Part shown: piece by piece, positions 63,881-64,000 of the stretch
Numbering within the stretch: position 1 is the first letter of the stretch
Layout of the letters: each line of letters begins with the position of its first letter
Source of the DNA: Diorhabda sublineata
Lineage: Eukaryota > Arthropoda > Insecta > Coleoptera > Chrysomelidae
Assembly (NCBI RefSeq): GCF_026230105.1
Contig: NC_079480.1
Coordinates: 21,432,488-21,496,487, forward strand
Direction: 5' to 3'
DNA: 64,000 bases
Translations under genes and position numbers: made by a program
The notes under the pieces: generated by a model
Told to the model about the DNA's origin: nothing
Databases searched by the model: none
The model's input: the letters and a program-made list of their open reading frames with translations, nothing else

Positions 63881-64000
63881 GAGTGAATTCGCATCTAACT
63901 TTGTCAGATATCGTCGATTAACATCCATTGAAGCCTATTGAGGTCAACTGTCACTTTGTGATAATTGAAAATTTTCAAAGTCTATCTTCCTAATTTAAAG

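Larger units (their letters stand above)
25166..64000 (+). repeat. Forward satellite array, young homogenised domain
   Basis: Forward monomers with almost perfect spacing. The palindrome core at 25166 and the one at 63966 are 38800 bp apart, 264 x 147 minus 8. Small deletions I can place account for seven of those eight bases: two of TG (near 44337 and 45511) and single bases near 53124, 55745 and 61480. A limited set of monomer types recurs in long identical runs: GTGTATC with TTTTCATCTAAC or TTTTCATTTAAC and TCTGATATC; AAACTCTATC with TTTGCATCC; CTTCCCAATTTTAAG with TTTACATC; AATTTAAAG with TTTCGACA; CTCATTCGAATTCGAA; and CATTGGAGCTCG with TTTGAGATAAATG (first seen near 25.7 kb). There is no transposon, gene or unique interruption. 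The array runs off the right edge. Confidence 0.97.

Noticed and set aside
1..64000. CRISPR-like array of repeats and spacers
   Set aside because: The whole 147-bp unit is repeated with no unique spacers between short repeats, and it extends over 64 kb with an orientation switch. This is satellite DNA.
5058..64000. CENP-B box
   Set aside because: The segment GCTCGTTGAGGTCAAC has a superficial CGTTG likeness, but there is no CGGG half in the monomer, so the conserved core of the box is missing.
5058..64000. Compensatory base changes in the GTTGAGGTCAAC / ATTGAGGTCAAT dyad, suggesting a selected hairpin
   Set aside because: Both symmetric forms exist, but mismatched forms (CATTGAGGTCAACTG, GGTTGAGGTCAATTG, CGTTGAGGTTAAC) are at least as common, so covariation is not strict.
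5058..64000. TATATATTT in each monomer as a TATA-box promoter
   Set aside because: It is expected in sequence this AT-rich and nothing downstream looks like a transcription unit. Satellite transcription is possible but not shown here.
1..64000. Telomeric repeats, transposon ends, tRNA or rRNA fragments, microsatellite tracts within the array
   Set aside because: I looked for TTAGGG/TTTAGGG-like runs, long terminal repeats, target-site duplications and unique islands and saw none. Every stretch could be assigned to the monomer.

Overview
The window is one uninterrupted block of satellite DNA. About 435 copies of an AT-rich monomer (about 31% G+C in a typical copy) with a base length of 147 bp fill it from end to end. 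I found no gene, RNA gene, transposon, CRISPR array or unique sequence. The longest open frames (60-76 codons) lie inside the repeat, recur wherever the same monomer variants recur, and look like no known protein. The composition, the nucleosome-core monomer length and the nested higher-order repeats point to eukaryotic heterochromatin, most likely a centromeric or pericentromeric array. I do not recognise the monomer and cannot name the organism.

Monomer anatomy, in the orientation that dominates the window: it starts at a 14-bp perfect palindrome, TTGAAAATTTTCAA. Then come a TCTATCTTCC block, GTCGAATTTCAACA, a TATATATTTGAG block, the ACTTTGTCAGATATC block (an EcoRV site in most copies), a variable segment (ATCGAATAAC, GTCGATTAAC, GTCGAATAAC or GTCTAATAAC), CATCCATTGA, and a TTGAGGTCAA dyad followed by TGTCACTTTGTG.

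Layout. (1) 1-5055: monomers in reverse orientation, exactly in register over 33 monomers, with a 15-monomer (2205-bp) duplication. (2) About 5056-5057: a single orientation switch, placed inside the 14-bp palindrome, with a small asymmetric loss at its centre. (3) 5058 to about 14.28 kb: forward, older-looking and indel-rich (31 bp lost over 62 monomers), with a 10-mer tandem duplication (1464 bp). (4) About 14.28-25.17 kb: a transitional mosaic with a 10-mer of 1476 bp carrying an 8-bp insertion marker, and a 7-mer shift. (5) About 25.17-64 kb: the young homogenised domain. It has only 8 bp of net length drift in 264 monomers and contains near-identical duplications of 7, 13, 14, 16 and 18 monomers, plus a segmental copy 6.3-7.3 kb away.

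The picture is of an array growing by unequal exchange or break-copy events in whole multiples of 147 bp, newest on the right. The features most worth following are the palindrome-centred inversion junction, a second 14-bp palindrome that arose by one substitution and then spread only in the young domain, and signs that the monomer itself descends from an internal duplication. All identities and offsets were read by eye from the sequence; no alignment software was used.
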